Virus record (IMG/VR): IMGVR_UViG_3300042484_000872
Span: 1 to 48,337 of that record
Direction: 5' to 3' (one strand)
DNA length: 48,337 nt
DNA from: a virus
Shown here in pieces: positions 14,386 to 24,000 of this stretch; the stretch's first letter is position 1; each line of letters opens with the position of its first letter. The position numbers and the translations under genes are program-made. The notes under the pieces were generated by a model. The model was not told the origin of the DNA, searched no databases, and was given only the letters and a program-made list of their open reading frames with translations.

Positions 14386-14519
14386 TATCCTTGTGCGTTG
14401 TATCTTTTTTTGTAATTCTTAGAAGATTTAAGTTTAGATGTACTAGATTTAGCATGTACACCTGGTCTGCTAATTTTAATCTTTACTCTTTTCTCTGATG
14501 TGTTGGTTGCTTTTGCCAT
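14385..14519 (-). CDS. Small basic conserved-type protein
   Basis: A 44-aa protein. Its core, RPGVHAKSSTSKLKSSKNYK followed by KRY, is a motif I recognise as recurrent in very small proteins of crAss-like and related Bacteroidota phages. It is strongly basic. Its stop overlaps the next start as TAATG (14383-14387). Function unknown; a structural or nucleic-acid-binding role is likely given the charge. Confidence 0.75.
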   Translation of the reverse strand: MAKATNTSEKRVKIKISRPGVHAKSSTSKLKSSKNYKKRYNAQG

Positions 14520-14521
14520 TA

Positions 14522-14998
14522 TTAAAAAACTTTATGTTCTATTACTATTCCCCATGTAGGAGGTAGATGTGTTTGTATTGTGTAATTAACTCCTGTTGAC
14601 CAGTTCTTATATTCAAACATTATATTTCCATATAATGAAGGAAGAACCTGTTGCAGCTTTATAGATTGTACACCAGCATATCCATGAATCTCTAATGGAT
14701 GTTTAGTTTTAATTATATCTTTTTGTATACCTATTAAACTTTTCTGATGAAATATGATTGAATCTTTTATATCTAGTTTGTTATTGAATTCAACTTCTTT
14801 CCTCTGATAGTTTTTGATTCTTATCTCTTGCTCTTTGAGAACATTCTTAGCAAAATCATAACGTACAAGATCAGAAACAACCTTCCTAGAAATAGTTTCA
14901 CTAAGGGTGACGACAGAATCATTTTTCTGAGTAACGATCTGTGAAGTACCTTTGAAGCCCACTAACAGGCAAACTATCAATAATCCTAATTTGTACAT
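14522..14998 (-). CDS. Secreted coiled-coil protein, outer spanin candidate
   Basis: A 158-aa protein. The N-terminus MYKLGLLIVCLLVGFKGTSQ is a signal peptide. A charged helical region follows (about 40-100), then a beta-rich end (LEIHGYAGVQ, YGNIMFEYKN, VEHKVF-like final strand). It overlaps the inner-spanin-like gene by 80 nt in another frame, an arrangement seen in Rz/Rz1 pairs. It lacks a clear lipobox (the only Cys is inside the hydrophobic core at residue 10), so if it is the outer partner it may hold to the outer membrane through its C-terminal beta strands. That point is inference. Confidence 0.5.
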   Translation of the reverse strand: MYKLGLLIVCLLVGFKGTSQIVTQKNDSVVTLSETISRKVVSDLVRYDFAKNVLKEQEIRIKNYQRKEVEFNNKLDIKDSIIFHQKSLIGIQKDIIKTKHPLEIHGYAGVQSIKLQQVLPSLYGNIMFEYKNWSTGVNYTIQTHLPPTWGIVIEHKVF

Positions 14999-15233
14999 AT
15001 TCTTTTTGTTTGATTATTTTAATTCTATTAACTATCACTGTATCCACTTTAGATAAACTATCTATTGTTTTACTAGACTCATGATCTTTTTGTTCAAGAA
15101 TGAGAATCTTGCTTTCTAATATCTTTGTTTGTTCTATTAGAATAGTATTCTTATTTTGTTCTGATAATGTAAAGAATACCAAAACAACGATGATAATCAC
15201 CGCTAAGTACTGATCTTTTAAATACTGTAACAT
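14919..15233 (-). CDS. Inner spanin-like (Rz-like) protein
   Basis: A 104-aa protein. One N-terminal membrane segment (YLAVIIIVVLVFFTL, about 9-23) is followed by a long charged coiled coil (about 28-90). This is the topology of i-spanins, which cross the periplasm and act in the last step of lysis of Gram-negative hosts. The gene sits just after the DUF5675 gene and partly overlaps a secreted protein, matching phage lysis cassettes. There is no family-level match I can name. Confidence 0.65.
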   Translation of the reverse strand: MLQYLKDQYLAVIIIVVLVFFTLSEQNKNTILIEQTKILESKILILEQKDHESSKTIDSLSKVDTVIVNRIKIIKQKEYVQIRIIDSLPVSGLQRYFTDRYSEK

Positions 15234-15628
15234 TACTCAGTGATGTTTATAAATATCTTCTCTGTCTTTCTTACAGCTTTTATCTTATCAAATAAAGCTT
15301 TATATGTCACTCTAGATTTACCAATAAAGTTTAATGATCTAGTACCACCTACAAGAATGCATCCTTCTGTATTAGCAGATGTATTACCAGAATGTATTCT
15401 GATTCCTTCAAATCCAGGAACATTAAGTAATAAAGGCATATATTGTTGAAAGCGATTAGAGAATGTAACTGCCACCTCATATTTCCCATAAGGAATAGCT
15501 GTAACATTTTGAATCTTCTTATCTCTCACTTTATCCTCTAATGTATAACAAACAAATTTTCCATCAATAGAAAGTTCTCCTATTGTGGAATCATCTGTAA
15601 ATATCTTTCTCTTTAATTCTAAGATCAT
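15233..15628 (-). CDS. DUF5675-type lysis-associated protein (YkuD-like motif)
   Basis: A 131-aa protein with GIRIHSGNTSANTEGCILVG (H79, T87, G89, C90). The H...T-x-G-C pattern parallels the catalytic His and Cys of L,D-transpeptidase (YkuD) folds. The rest (LSIDGKFVCYTLED, IPYGKYEVAVTFSNRFQ) matches the phage family DUF5675 as I know it. It lies between a holin candidate and spanin-like genes. It probably acts on peptidoglycan, perhaps as the lysis enzyme, as no classical endolysin is seen in the window. Activity is inferred. Confidence 0.72.
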   Translation of the reverse strand: MILELKRKIFTDDSTIGELSIDGKFVCYTLEDKVRDKKIQNVTAIPYGKYEVAVTFSNRFQQYMPLLLNVPGFEGIRIHSGNTSANTEGCILVGGTRSLNFIGKSRVTYKALFDKIKAVRKTEKIFINITE

Positions 15629-15828
15629 AATATACCTCCTTTAGCTTTCATTAATTTTTCTACAATAGTTGTTATTCCTTCTATAGTTATATATGCTGTT
15701 GCAATGATCACCCAATCAGATGATGTTAAGTTTCCAAGAAATAGACCAACAGAACCTACAACAAATACAGTAAGTTTTCTACTCACCCATTTGTTTAAAT
15801 AAAAATCTATCTTTTCTCTTGTACTCAT
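15625..15828 (-). CDS. Holin candidate
   Basis: A 67-aa protein with two predicted membrane segments (LTVFVVGSVGLFLGNL and WVIIATAYITIEGITTIV), a basic N-terminus (SRK) and a short Lys tail. Size, topology and position before the DUF5675 gene fit a small class II-type holin. It overlaps genes on both sides by four bases (ATGA at 15625-15628 and 15825-15828). Confidence 0.68.
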   Translation of the reverse strand: MSTREKIDFYLNKWVSRKLTVFVVGSVGLFLGNLTSSDWVIIATAYITIEGITTIVEKLMKAKGGIL

Positions 15829-16145
15829 GCTTTAATGTTTTTATACAGCGTAGATAAATATTGTAATATAGCACCAATTGCTATTATTAATCCTACAGTC
15901 CATGTGAAGCGTTTCTTAAACTCTTCTTGTTTCTGTATTTTATCTTCTAAGTCTTTTATTTTGCCTTTAAGCTCAGTTAAATCAGCAACAAATCCCCCTG
16001 TCTTTGTTAATGCATTACCTAATATTGCGTCTACAACTTGTGTTAATTTAGTGTCTATAGAAGTCATCTTCTCCTCTAGATCATATAATCGTTGATCCAT
16101 GCTTTTCAGTTCTTTTTCTACTTGTTTTTCAAATGCGTTTTCCAT
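15825..16145 (-). CDS. XhlA-like coiled-coil membrane protein
   Basis: A 106-aa protein. An N-terminal coiled coil (about 1-75, MDQRLYDLEEKMTSIDTKLT) leads to a C-terminal membrane segment (FTWTVGLIIAIGAILQYLST, about 79-98) and a short basic tail. This is the topology of haemolysin XhlA-type lysis proteins that work with a holin. It is the first gene of the lysis cassette and follows a promoter-like site at 16204-16234. Confidence 0.65.
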   Translation of the reverse strand: MENAFEKQVEKELKSMDQRLYDLEEKMTSIDTKLTQVVDAILGNALTKTGGFVADLTELKGKIKDLEDKIQKQEEFKKRFTWTVGLIIAIGAILQYLSTLYKNIKA

Positions 16146-16166
16146 AAGGGGAGTGTGGATGTTATT

Positions 16167-16181
16167 ATTACATAATGTAAT
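16167..16181. repeat. Perfect inverted repeat in lysis cassette leader
   Basis: ATTACAT-A-ATGTAAT: 7-bp perfect arms around one base, 22 nt upstream of the first lysis gene and downstream of the predicted -7 box. It may be an operator for a dimeric regulator or a leader hairpin. The arms are short, so chance is possible. Confidence 0.45.
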
Positions 16182-16203
16182 GATTATACCAATTTATATA
16201 TAG

Positions 16204-16234
16204 CAAATATAAATCTTAATTATGTATTATGAAA
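16204..16234 (-). promoter_or_regulatory. Promoter-like site for the lysis cassette
   Basis: On the - strand TATATTTG (complement of 16204-16211) is an exact TAnnTTTG -7 box, followed by C as in many Bacteroidota promoters. The -33 partner is weak: TTTC (complement of 16231-16234) at 19 bp. The same TTATATTTGCT string occurs before the 899-aa gene. The 127-nt gap 16146-16272 is one of only three real gaps on the - strand. Confidence 0.5.
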
Positions 16235-16272
16235 GGGTGTGTATTAAATATCTGATATAATATAGCTATTGA

Positions 16273-19200
16273 TTATCTCCTTGATTGAGTTGTAACTTTT
16301 ACCCCTTGTTCTTTAGCTAATTCTGGATATAAATAAGGAAGTATCTCACTTTGAATTTGTGAAGCTACAGGTATCATATTAAAAAAATATTTAGTTGGAT
16401 GAGATTTATCAATTAACTCTTGATCGTCTGTAGCCTCTCCATACATTTCTCTAGCAGTGTAATACAATACATCTGAAGCTTTTGTTAATAAATTCAAAGA
16501 TGGTAATACAGATCCTTTAGTCATACTTTCAAATGATAGAGGATTGTAATAGAATGTGATCTCATCAGAAACTTTATTAACAAGTTTAGCATACCATTTA
16601 TATCTATTTCTTTCTTCTTCTGTAGCATCATCTGGTGGCACAGAAGCTTTTGTCATAAGAATTAAAGACATTACACCAAATAATAGATATAATTCTTTCA
16701 TTTGATTAGCTATTTGTTCTCTTATAAGATCTTGGAATTCTTCTTCTGTTATTTCAAGAGTTTGTCCAGTCTTTTTAAAATAGTCTAATCTTTTAGCTTC
16801 AAGTATTTCATTAAGCATTTGTAGTCCTTCATCACTACCTGTTATGATAGCTCTCATTGATGATATGTTTTTAAATCCTACAGCTTGCCAAGTTTTAAAA
16901 AATGCTCTAGTTCTACCATACTCCCATTGGTTAAGTTCAACGTTCTTATTGATACCTAATGTATGTTCAGAAACTAATTTAGGTATCCAGTTTTTAAACA
17001 TCATGAATGATGTAAAGATAGCATCTCTTCTATATCCAGCTTTATTATCTTCATTCATCTGACCATTAAGCTTTCTACCATATTCAATAATAGATGTACG
17101 AAACTTTGCAAGTTCTATATCACTCACTCCTGGAATTACCATTTCGTCATTTTCAATAGTTGCTATCTTATCTAATGAAGAAGATTCTTTTAATTCTTTA
17201 GCTCTCTCATCAAATGATTTTTCTAAAGCTTTTCTATCACTTTCAGACATTCCTTTTCTAGTAATTCTATCTTGTTGTTTTAAGTATTGTCTTATATTAA
17301 CAATTTTACCATCTACCACTATTGAGTTATCAATAATACTTAATGCATTAGATAGTTGTAACTTTCTTTCAGGAAAAGAGTTAGTTGACATCATTACATC
17401 AGTAAATGACCAAGTAGATAGATATTTAATCAATCCTTGTTCTTTAGCCATTTTTCTTCTTTCTTCTGTAGCTATATCTTCATTTAATGGTACAAAAAGA
17501 TTCAATAGCCCTCTTTGTATTGTATTTAGATTGTTTCCTGTAACAATCTTAAGATTATTCTTTTGAAATTCTGAGAATGAATATAATTGTCCTGAATTAA
17601 CAAAAGATTGAAAATTATATCCCATAAAGTTAGCTATAGATATAAGAGGCTTAAGACCTACAGCAATAGATCTAGTTAATGTATCAGCATTGCTTAAAAG
17701 TTTTTTAGCATTAATTGCTTTAGCTTGCTTATCTTCTTCATCTTTGCCTAGTTTTTCTCCAAGAGCAGTTACACCAATATTTCCTATAGATCCAAGATCT
17801 TGTCCTAGTTTATATAGTCCATCATCAATTATAGTTTCTAATATAGCTGCATTTTTATTATCTTGTTCATTAACACTAAGCTCACCATCTGTAAACTGAA
17901 CTTGTCCATTTTCAAATATAAGACTTCCTTTAGCTTTTTCAACAGCATGTAATGTAAGAAGAGTATTCTCTAAGTTCTTAGAACTTTCATATTCTAATAA
18001 AGATTGAACCCATAATGCTCCAATCTTATTAAGATCAGTAGATAGCTGATTTGCAGTTTTATCTGTCTTAGTAAAATATTTAGGTATGGCTTTTTTAACT
18101 TTACCAGTTTCAGGATCAGTCTTAGACATTCCCTGAGTTTCATTTATTCTAGTTTGGTAGAAATCTGTCCATAAAGATTCTTTTGATTGAGCTAGTATAT
18201 CATCAGTTTGTGCAAACTTTTGAAGAATAGTAGCTTCCATTAATGGAAAGAATGAAGACCCTTGTTTATCAAGGTATCCCATTTGTTTAGCTTTAGTATT
18301 CAAATCAGTAAAGAAATTCCACACATCAAGAGCAGCTTTACTCTTACTCATTTGTTCATATTCTTTAGATAGATGTCCTTCTTCAATTAATGTTTCTTTA
18401 AACAATTGTTTGAATTTATAATCATCATATCCATCAAAGTTCTCACTATGAATATCTAAAGAATCTTTTAACTTAATTATTTTATATGAACGTTGAAATT
18501 GATCTTCTTCTGGATCAGATGCAAATGTAGTTTTATTTAATTCTTCTGTTCCTTTTTCAATAGCAACTTTAGATAATTTATCATATTGATCAACATTCAT
18601 ATTATCTAAGAAGAAAGCTTTATCTTTTTTCTCTCTAGCATCTACCATTTCTTTCCAGAATTCAGGATCAATTTTCTTAATAAGATTTAATCCTGTCTCA
18701 GACATTGTTCCAATTAAATCAAATGCTCTAACTCCTTTAGCCGAAGCTTCTTTCTCTAATGGAATAAGTATTTTCTCATACTGTTTTAGTTTTCTAGCAA
18801 GCTCTATATTAACAAGACTCTTTGCATTCATAATTAAATTAGATGCAAGTTTGATGATCTTAGCAGAAAGTTTTGACCCCTCTAAGAATGTCTTAGACAT
18901 GCCATCAATTTCTTTCTCAGCATTCAATATTGTTGTCTTAGTTTCATCTGTTGTTACTCCTTCTTTAAGACCTAAGTGTACAGCATATTGATTTTGTAAC
19001 TCAGAAATCTCATTTAACATCCTAGATGTCATAGAAGATATATGTTCTAACTCTTTCAATACTTTTTTATTTTCATCAGTCATTCCTTCTCTTGTATATT
19101 GAGAAAGAAATACCTGGTCCATAGTTGTAAACTTTGAAGCACTTACACCATATTCAATTAAATCTCCAAGTCGTTTATCTAATTCTTCTTTACTTATAGC

Positions 19201-21030
19201 ATCATAATCTACTTTAGCAAAGTCATCTAATGCATTTCTTGCATTAGTTAAAAAAGATTTACCTACATTTACAAGAGGTTCAAAATTTAACTTAACATGT
19301 AAGTTACGAATAGCAGCACTTAACTTATTAATTTCCAAGATTTTACCATATCTATCTTCAGAAGAAACAGGTTTTTTATATAATTTTTCCCACTGTTCCC
19401 TTAATGATTTAATAAGAGAATCAACTTTTAGATTACCTGTAGATTCAGAATTAATAGGAACTGGAAGTAAGTATAGATTAGTTTCCTCTAATGAATTAAG
19501 TTTACCTATCTCCATAGATGTAGGAGCAGAGAATCCACTTTCAGGTTGTCCTTCAACAACATAGTTGTAGTTCATTACAATAGGAATCATTCTAGCTTTT
19601 CTTAATTGAGCAGGTTGTAATCCATAGTTATAAAGTATCTTAGTATACTCTCCCATCTGAGCTTTCCAATCCTTCTGTTTAGCCCAATTGATATCTTCAT
19701 CTCTACTTTTATTAATAGAAGTAGTCTTCCAGTCAAGTATATCAACTTTTACATCTGGTGTACCATCTGCTTTCTCAGCAGGTTCAATAGCCATAAAGTC
19801 AATAGCAGATGCAAGTTTACCTTTTACATTTTGATTCACCACCATTGCTTCTAATATGAAACGTGTGCCAGGTTTATAAGAGTTAATTAATTCTGTTGAA
19901 AAATTTTGTAGTCTCTTTTGAACTTTAGGATCAAGTTTAGTTGATACAGCATTAGTTAACGCATCATCTCTTTTATATCCATCTTTATCAATAAGATTAT
20001 TAGTTATAAAGTTATATATGTAATCATGTATTTCTGTACCCCAATCTTTCTTTTGATCATCTAAGAATTTCTGAAGAGGAGTTCTATCAGGCATTGTTGT
20101 ACCTTTTTTAAGTTCAGCTGTAACAGAAGGAATCTGTTCAGCAAGACCATCAAGTGTGTAATGTCTTTTAACTATCTCTTTTCCAGTAGCATCATATACA
20201 GCATCATTTCTTTCTAATCTATTATTAAAATCTGATACAATATCAAAGATTTTATCTACAGCAGTATTTTTAACTTGGTAATATATATCACCACCAACAA
20301 TATCAGAAACAACTCCACCAACATTTGCACTCAGCACTTTACCAGCAGCTTGTTCAAATATATCTATGTTTGTTTTTGCATACACTCCTTTGATAAAATC
20401 AAGAATAGTGTTCCACCAGTTCTGAACCATTGATCTATTATTCTCTTGCATTAGCTCAGGGAACTGTGTAGAGCCCTCAGATTGATTGATAATAAGTTCA
20501 GCTATAAGTTTATCTACAGCTTCTTTTTTTATCTTTCTAATGTCTGGTTTACCATTAGATAATTGATATGCTTTCTTTCCTTTATATGCTTTAAGTGTAT
20601 CGTCATAGATCTTAAATCTATCTATCTTAGAAATCATTGCAGTGACAAGCTTTGGATTAGTCTGCTCAAGAATAGCTGTTGCTACATGGACAATCTCTTC
20701 TGTTAAAGCATAGTTTTCCATTCCTTGGGCAATAGCTATTGCTCCTTTAACAAGATCAGCTAGTCCATTAATTCCTTTAGTGCTTATTTCAGGATTACCT
20801 TTTGTATATTCAGCTAAAGATATAATGTCAATATCCATTTGTTTAGCCGCATTCTTCATTACAGCCACTGTCTCATCAGAAGCTTTAGAAACAGGCATTT
20901 CGGTTTCAGTATATTCTGATTGAGGAACTTCTCCTTCATGTAAATCCCACAAGTAATGAGCCATGTTTTCACCTCTGGAAGCTACTAATGACTTCCACTC
21001 TTCTGAACTAGTATTTATACAACTTATCAT
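16273..21030 (-). CDS. Large virion protein with PD-(D/E)XK nuclease domain
   Basis: A 1585-aa protein. Residues about 330-470 form a RecB/Cas4-type PD-(D/E)XK nuclease: GTEIHDYIYNF (H335), AIDFMAIEP (D411), DILDWKT (D433 and K435) and QMGEYTKIL (Q458, Y462). Most of the rest is helical. A conserved-looking EEIVH motif lies near residue 117. The C-terminus has hydrophobic stretches (LYLLFGVMSLILM) and a tail (FYYNPLSFESM, YFFNMIPVASQ) resembling other crAss-like giant proteins. It lies two bases downstream of the polymerase gene, so it is probably packaged and injected with it. The nuclease might degrade host DNA or process phage DNA ends; this is inference. Confidence 0.75.
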   Translation of the reverse strand: MISCINTSSEEWKSLVASRGENMAHYLWDLHEGEVPQSEYTETEMPVSKASDETVAVMKNAAKQMDIDIISLAEYTKGNPEISTKGINGLADLVKGAIAIAQGMENYALTEEIVHVATAILEQTNPKLVTAMISKIDRFKIYDDTLKAYKGKKAYQLSNGKPDIRKIKKEAVDKLIAELIINQSEGSTQFPELMQENNRSMVQNWWNTILDFIKGVYAKTNIDIFEQAAGKVLSANVGGVVSDIVGGDIYYQVKNTAVDKIFDIVSDFNNRLERNDAVYDATGKEIVKRHYTLDGLAEQIPSVTAELKKGTTMPDRTPLQKFLDDQKKDWGTEIHDYIYNFITNNLIDKDGYKRDDALTNAVSTKLDPKVQKRLQNFSTELINSYKPGTRFILEAMVVNQNVKGKLASAIDFMAIEPAEKADGTPDVKVDILDWKTTSINKSRDEDINWAKQKDWKAQMGEYTKILYNYGLQPAQLRKARMIPIVMNYNYVVEGQPESGFSAPTSMEIGKLNSLEETNLYLLPVPINSESTGNLKVDSLIKSLREQWEKLYKKPVSSEDRYGKILEINKLSAAIRNLHVKLNFEPLVNVGKSFLTNARNALDDFAKVDYDAISKEELDKRLGDLIEYGVSASKFTTMDQVFLSQYTREGMTDENKKVLKELEHISSMTSRMLNEISELQNQYAVHLGLKEGVTTDETKTTILNAEKEIDGMSKTFLEGSKLSAKIIKLASNLIMNAKSLVNIELARKLKQYEKILIPLEKEASAKGVRAFDLIGTMSETGLNLIKKIDPEFWKEMVDAREKKDKAFFLDNMNVDQYDKLSKVAIEKGTEELNKTTFASDPEEDQFQRSYKIIKLKDSLDIHSENFDGYDDYKFKQLFKETLIEEGHLSKEYEQMSKSKAALDVWNFFTDLNTKAKQMGYLDKQGSSFFPLMEATILQKFAQTDDILAQSKESLWTDFYQTRINETQGMSKTDPETGKVKKAIPKYFTKTDKTANQLSTDLNKIGALWVQSLLEYESSKNLENTLLTLHAVEKAKGSLIFENGQVQFTDGELSVNEQDNKNAAILETIIDDGLYKLGQDLGSIGNIGVTALGEKLGKDEEDKQAKAINAKKLLSNADTLTRSIAVGLKPLISIANFMGYNFQSFVNSGQLYSFSEFQKNNLKIVTGNNLNTIQRGLLNLFVPLNEDIATEERRKMAKEQGLIKYLSTWSFTDVMMSTNSFPERKLQLSNALSIIDNSIVVDGKIVNIRQYLKQQDRITRKGMSESDRKALEKSFDERAKELKESSSLDKIATIENDEMVIPGVSDIELAKFRTSIIEYGRKLNGQMNEDNKAGYRRDAIFTSFMMFKNWIPKLVSEHTLGINKNVELNQWEYGRTRAFFKTWQAVGFKNISSMRAIITGSDEGLQMLNEILEAKRLDYFKKTGQTLEITEEEFQDLIREQIANQMKELYLLFGVMSLILMTKASVPPDDATEEERNRYKWYAKLVNKVSDEITFYYNPLSFESMTKGSVLPSLNLLTKASDVLYYTAREMYGEATDDQELIDKSHPTKYFFNMIPVASQIQSEILPYLYPELAKEQGVKVTTQSRR

Positions 21031-21031
21031 A

Positions 21032-24000
21032 TTAACAAATTTCTTTTCTTATTTCTTTTAATATCTCACCAACTTCACTTGGTGTATATCCCATTTTAAT
21101 TAGCATGCCTAATTTAATATCATCTATGTTGTAAGCATTACCATCTTTTAATATTCTTTCAATAGTAGATTTTTCTCTAGTCTCAGCTGCAGGAGCTTCT
21201 GCTTCTTCTTGTTGAATTATAGCAACATTTGGTGTTACTCCTGTAAGAGCTAACTCAATTGCACTATCTTCCACTTCATCTGGACTTAATTGTTGTTTTT
21301 CAGCATTTTCTGTATATTGAACTTTTATAAATCCATTATCTAATACAGAAGCTCTTGATACAGTTGATAGAGGATCTAGTGGGAATGTTTTACCATAAAA
21401 CTCTTGAGCTTTAAATGAATCACCCCAAGCATTCACAGCTTTGTATACATAATTGAAATAGAACTTACCTTGGTATTCAGATTCTTGAACTAAAGGAACT
21501 CTTTTTCCATCTTCATTTACCGTGTACACTTTCTTAAACAATCCTTTTTCAACATGAGATGTATCTCCTGTTCTTCTAGCTTTAATTCTTTGAGCTTTAG
21601 TAATCTTTCCTTCTGAACTATATACAACAAAATCATTAGAACCTTCTCTTGAAAACATAGAGAATACAATCATTGGAGGAAGTTCGCCACTAAGCATTTT
21701 CTTTTCTAACTTCTTACTTAAGAATTGTTTCTCTGGATAATACCAACTATTAGGATTCTTTTTACTTTGTTGTAAGCGTCCTTTTTTAAATGTTGTTATA
21801 TTAGCATTATTCCAATTGGATCTTTCCATTATATCTAACTGTCTAAAGTCTGCTAAGTTAGGTATATTTTCTAGATTGGACAATGTTTCATTATAGAATT
21901 CTCTAAAATCTTCATAAGGAAGAAGATTAGTAAAAGCTATTGGAGAGTTTGTAAGACCAGATTGTATTACAGCTAGTCTAACAAGCTTACCATACAAGTC
22001 TTTATTCTCATCACCAAGTTTCTCTTTCAACTCTTCAAATCCATATATGATTAAGTTTTGATCATACACTTTACCATCTCTTCCTTTAATAGAAAGATTA
22101 TCTACTTGAGGAATAATCATATTCATCATCTTTCTACTTTCTTTAGGACTATATCCTAATTTAACTAGTAAAGGAATATTTATGTTTTCTCTTTTGTATG
22201 TATTACCATCTCTCAACTCATACTCATCTAATACAATCTTCTTACCGCTTTCCAACTGGATTGATTTAAGAATTAAGTTATTAAATAAAGGATGGGTTTT
22301 ATCTTTCAACACTTTATCTCTGAATTCAATAATTTCTCTAGCAGCACTTTTTTCTGTTGCTGTTCCTAATAGAATTTTCTTAACAGAATTATTTAATTTT
22401 CTATTATTCTGTACAGCCCAATCAAAAAGATCATTCACTGCTTTCTGAGAGACTTTGATGAAGTCTCTATCATTTAATCCTATGTAAGGACGTAGTACTT
22501 CTTGCATCACCTTTCTGATATTCTTTCTATCAGATATAAGAATTTCAGCAAATGCATCACGCACACCATATATAACATTAGCAAGTGGACCAACAAAAGA
22601 GTTATCAAGAATACTATCTACTGCTGGTACAACTTTATTCTCATTATCTATAGAAGAGTATATTGTATTTCTAGCTTTAGCAAGTTGTTCTTGTTTCTTG
22701 AATACTAAATATGGATCATTGATTGTAGCAGTGTCAAAGTTAGAACCTTGTGTTACTTGGAATAAATGATTAGCCATCATAGCATATTTCAAGAACTCAT
22801 CTAATATGAATTGTTGTTGAGCTAGTTCTGTAGGATTCATATTTTCAGCAGACTTGCCAATCATATCACCTAATTCTTTCTCACTAGGAATAGATGTTAC
22901 TTCTACATCTTCTCCACCTATGTAATCATATTTTACATTGTCAACAAACTTATCAATAAATAACCATGAGTATCCATTGTTTTGAATTGTCTTCAAGTAC
23001 TCACGTATAACTGGTTGGTTCATAAAATATCCAACAGTGTTTATAGGTACACCAAGTTTAACTAATAACATCCATGTAGAAGCTACGTTTGGAGAAGCTC
23101 CCATCTCCATAATCCAAGGACCTTTAGAGATATCCACATATCCATCTATGAACTGTCCTATTGTATCAGATATAAATGTTTTGTTGTCAGCACTTTTAAT
23201 TTTAGATAAAGTGGCACGGTTTCTTCCATTAACCATAATTGAGTTATACTCTTGGAATTTAATTTCAGCATCACCTAACCATTTTTTATCTACTGGATCA
23301 ATTACTGTATCTAACTTATCTGTATCAATAAATATAGGACTACGTTGATTTTGAGCATGGTTAGTTTGATTCACCGCAGCAATACCAATAGCATACTTAC
23401 CTGTAACAAATGCATGTCTAAGACTAGTCATAAATCCTCTACTCAACATATTACCTACCGCACCATAGTCAATCTCAGTCTTACCAAGTTTATTGTTTAT
23501 ATCTTTTGATAATCCTTTAAGATCATCAGCAGAGTTAGGTTTAATTAAGTTATCAAAGTTTAAGTCATTAGATATTAATGCTTGCAATGAAGTGATATAT
23601 TCATTCTCTAATGATTGTCTGTAAAGATCATTAATTACATCTTCTCTCTGTAAAGAATACTCTTCAGGGAACATACTTTCAAACAATCTATCTTCAACTG
23701 ATCCTTGTGGAAGAGCATCTTTCTTAGATTTTAAATATTCATTGAATTCTCCATTATCATATAGCTCACCAAATTTATCAACAGCTTCCTGTCCAGTTCC
23801 CAAATAAGGAACTTGCTTAGGTTTACCATCCTTGCTAGGATAGATGTTTTTCAAATAGATTGATAACTTATCAATATCAAAATCCGATCCTGCTTTCTTA
23901 ACAAGTTCTGAAGGAATAACTACTGAATCTTTATATCCTTGTGGAAGGAACTTACCTATTTCGAATACATCAATAGAGTTTTGTTTCTGTGTAGGAATAC

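Noticed and set aside
14969-14971. Cys in the signal peptide of the 158-aa protein as a lipoprotein attachment site
   Set aside because: It lies in the middle of the hydrophobic core (residue 10) and lacks the small residues required just before a lipobox Cys.
20676-20690. EEIVH in the 1585-aa protein as a zinc protease site
   Set aside because: It lacks the first His of HEXXH and no downstream ligand pattern was seen; noted as a conserved-looking motif only.
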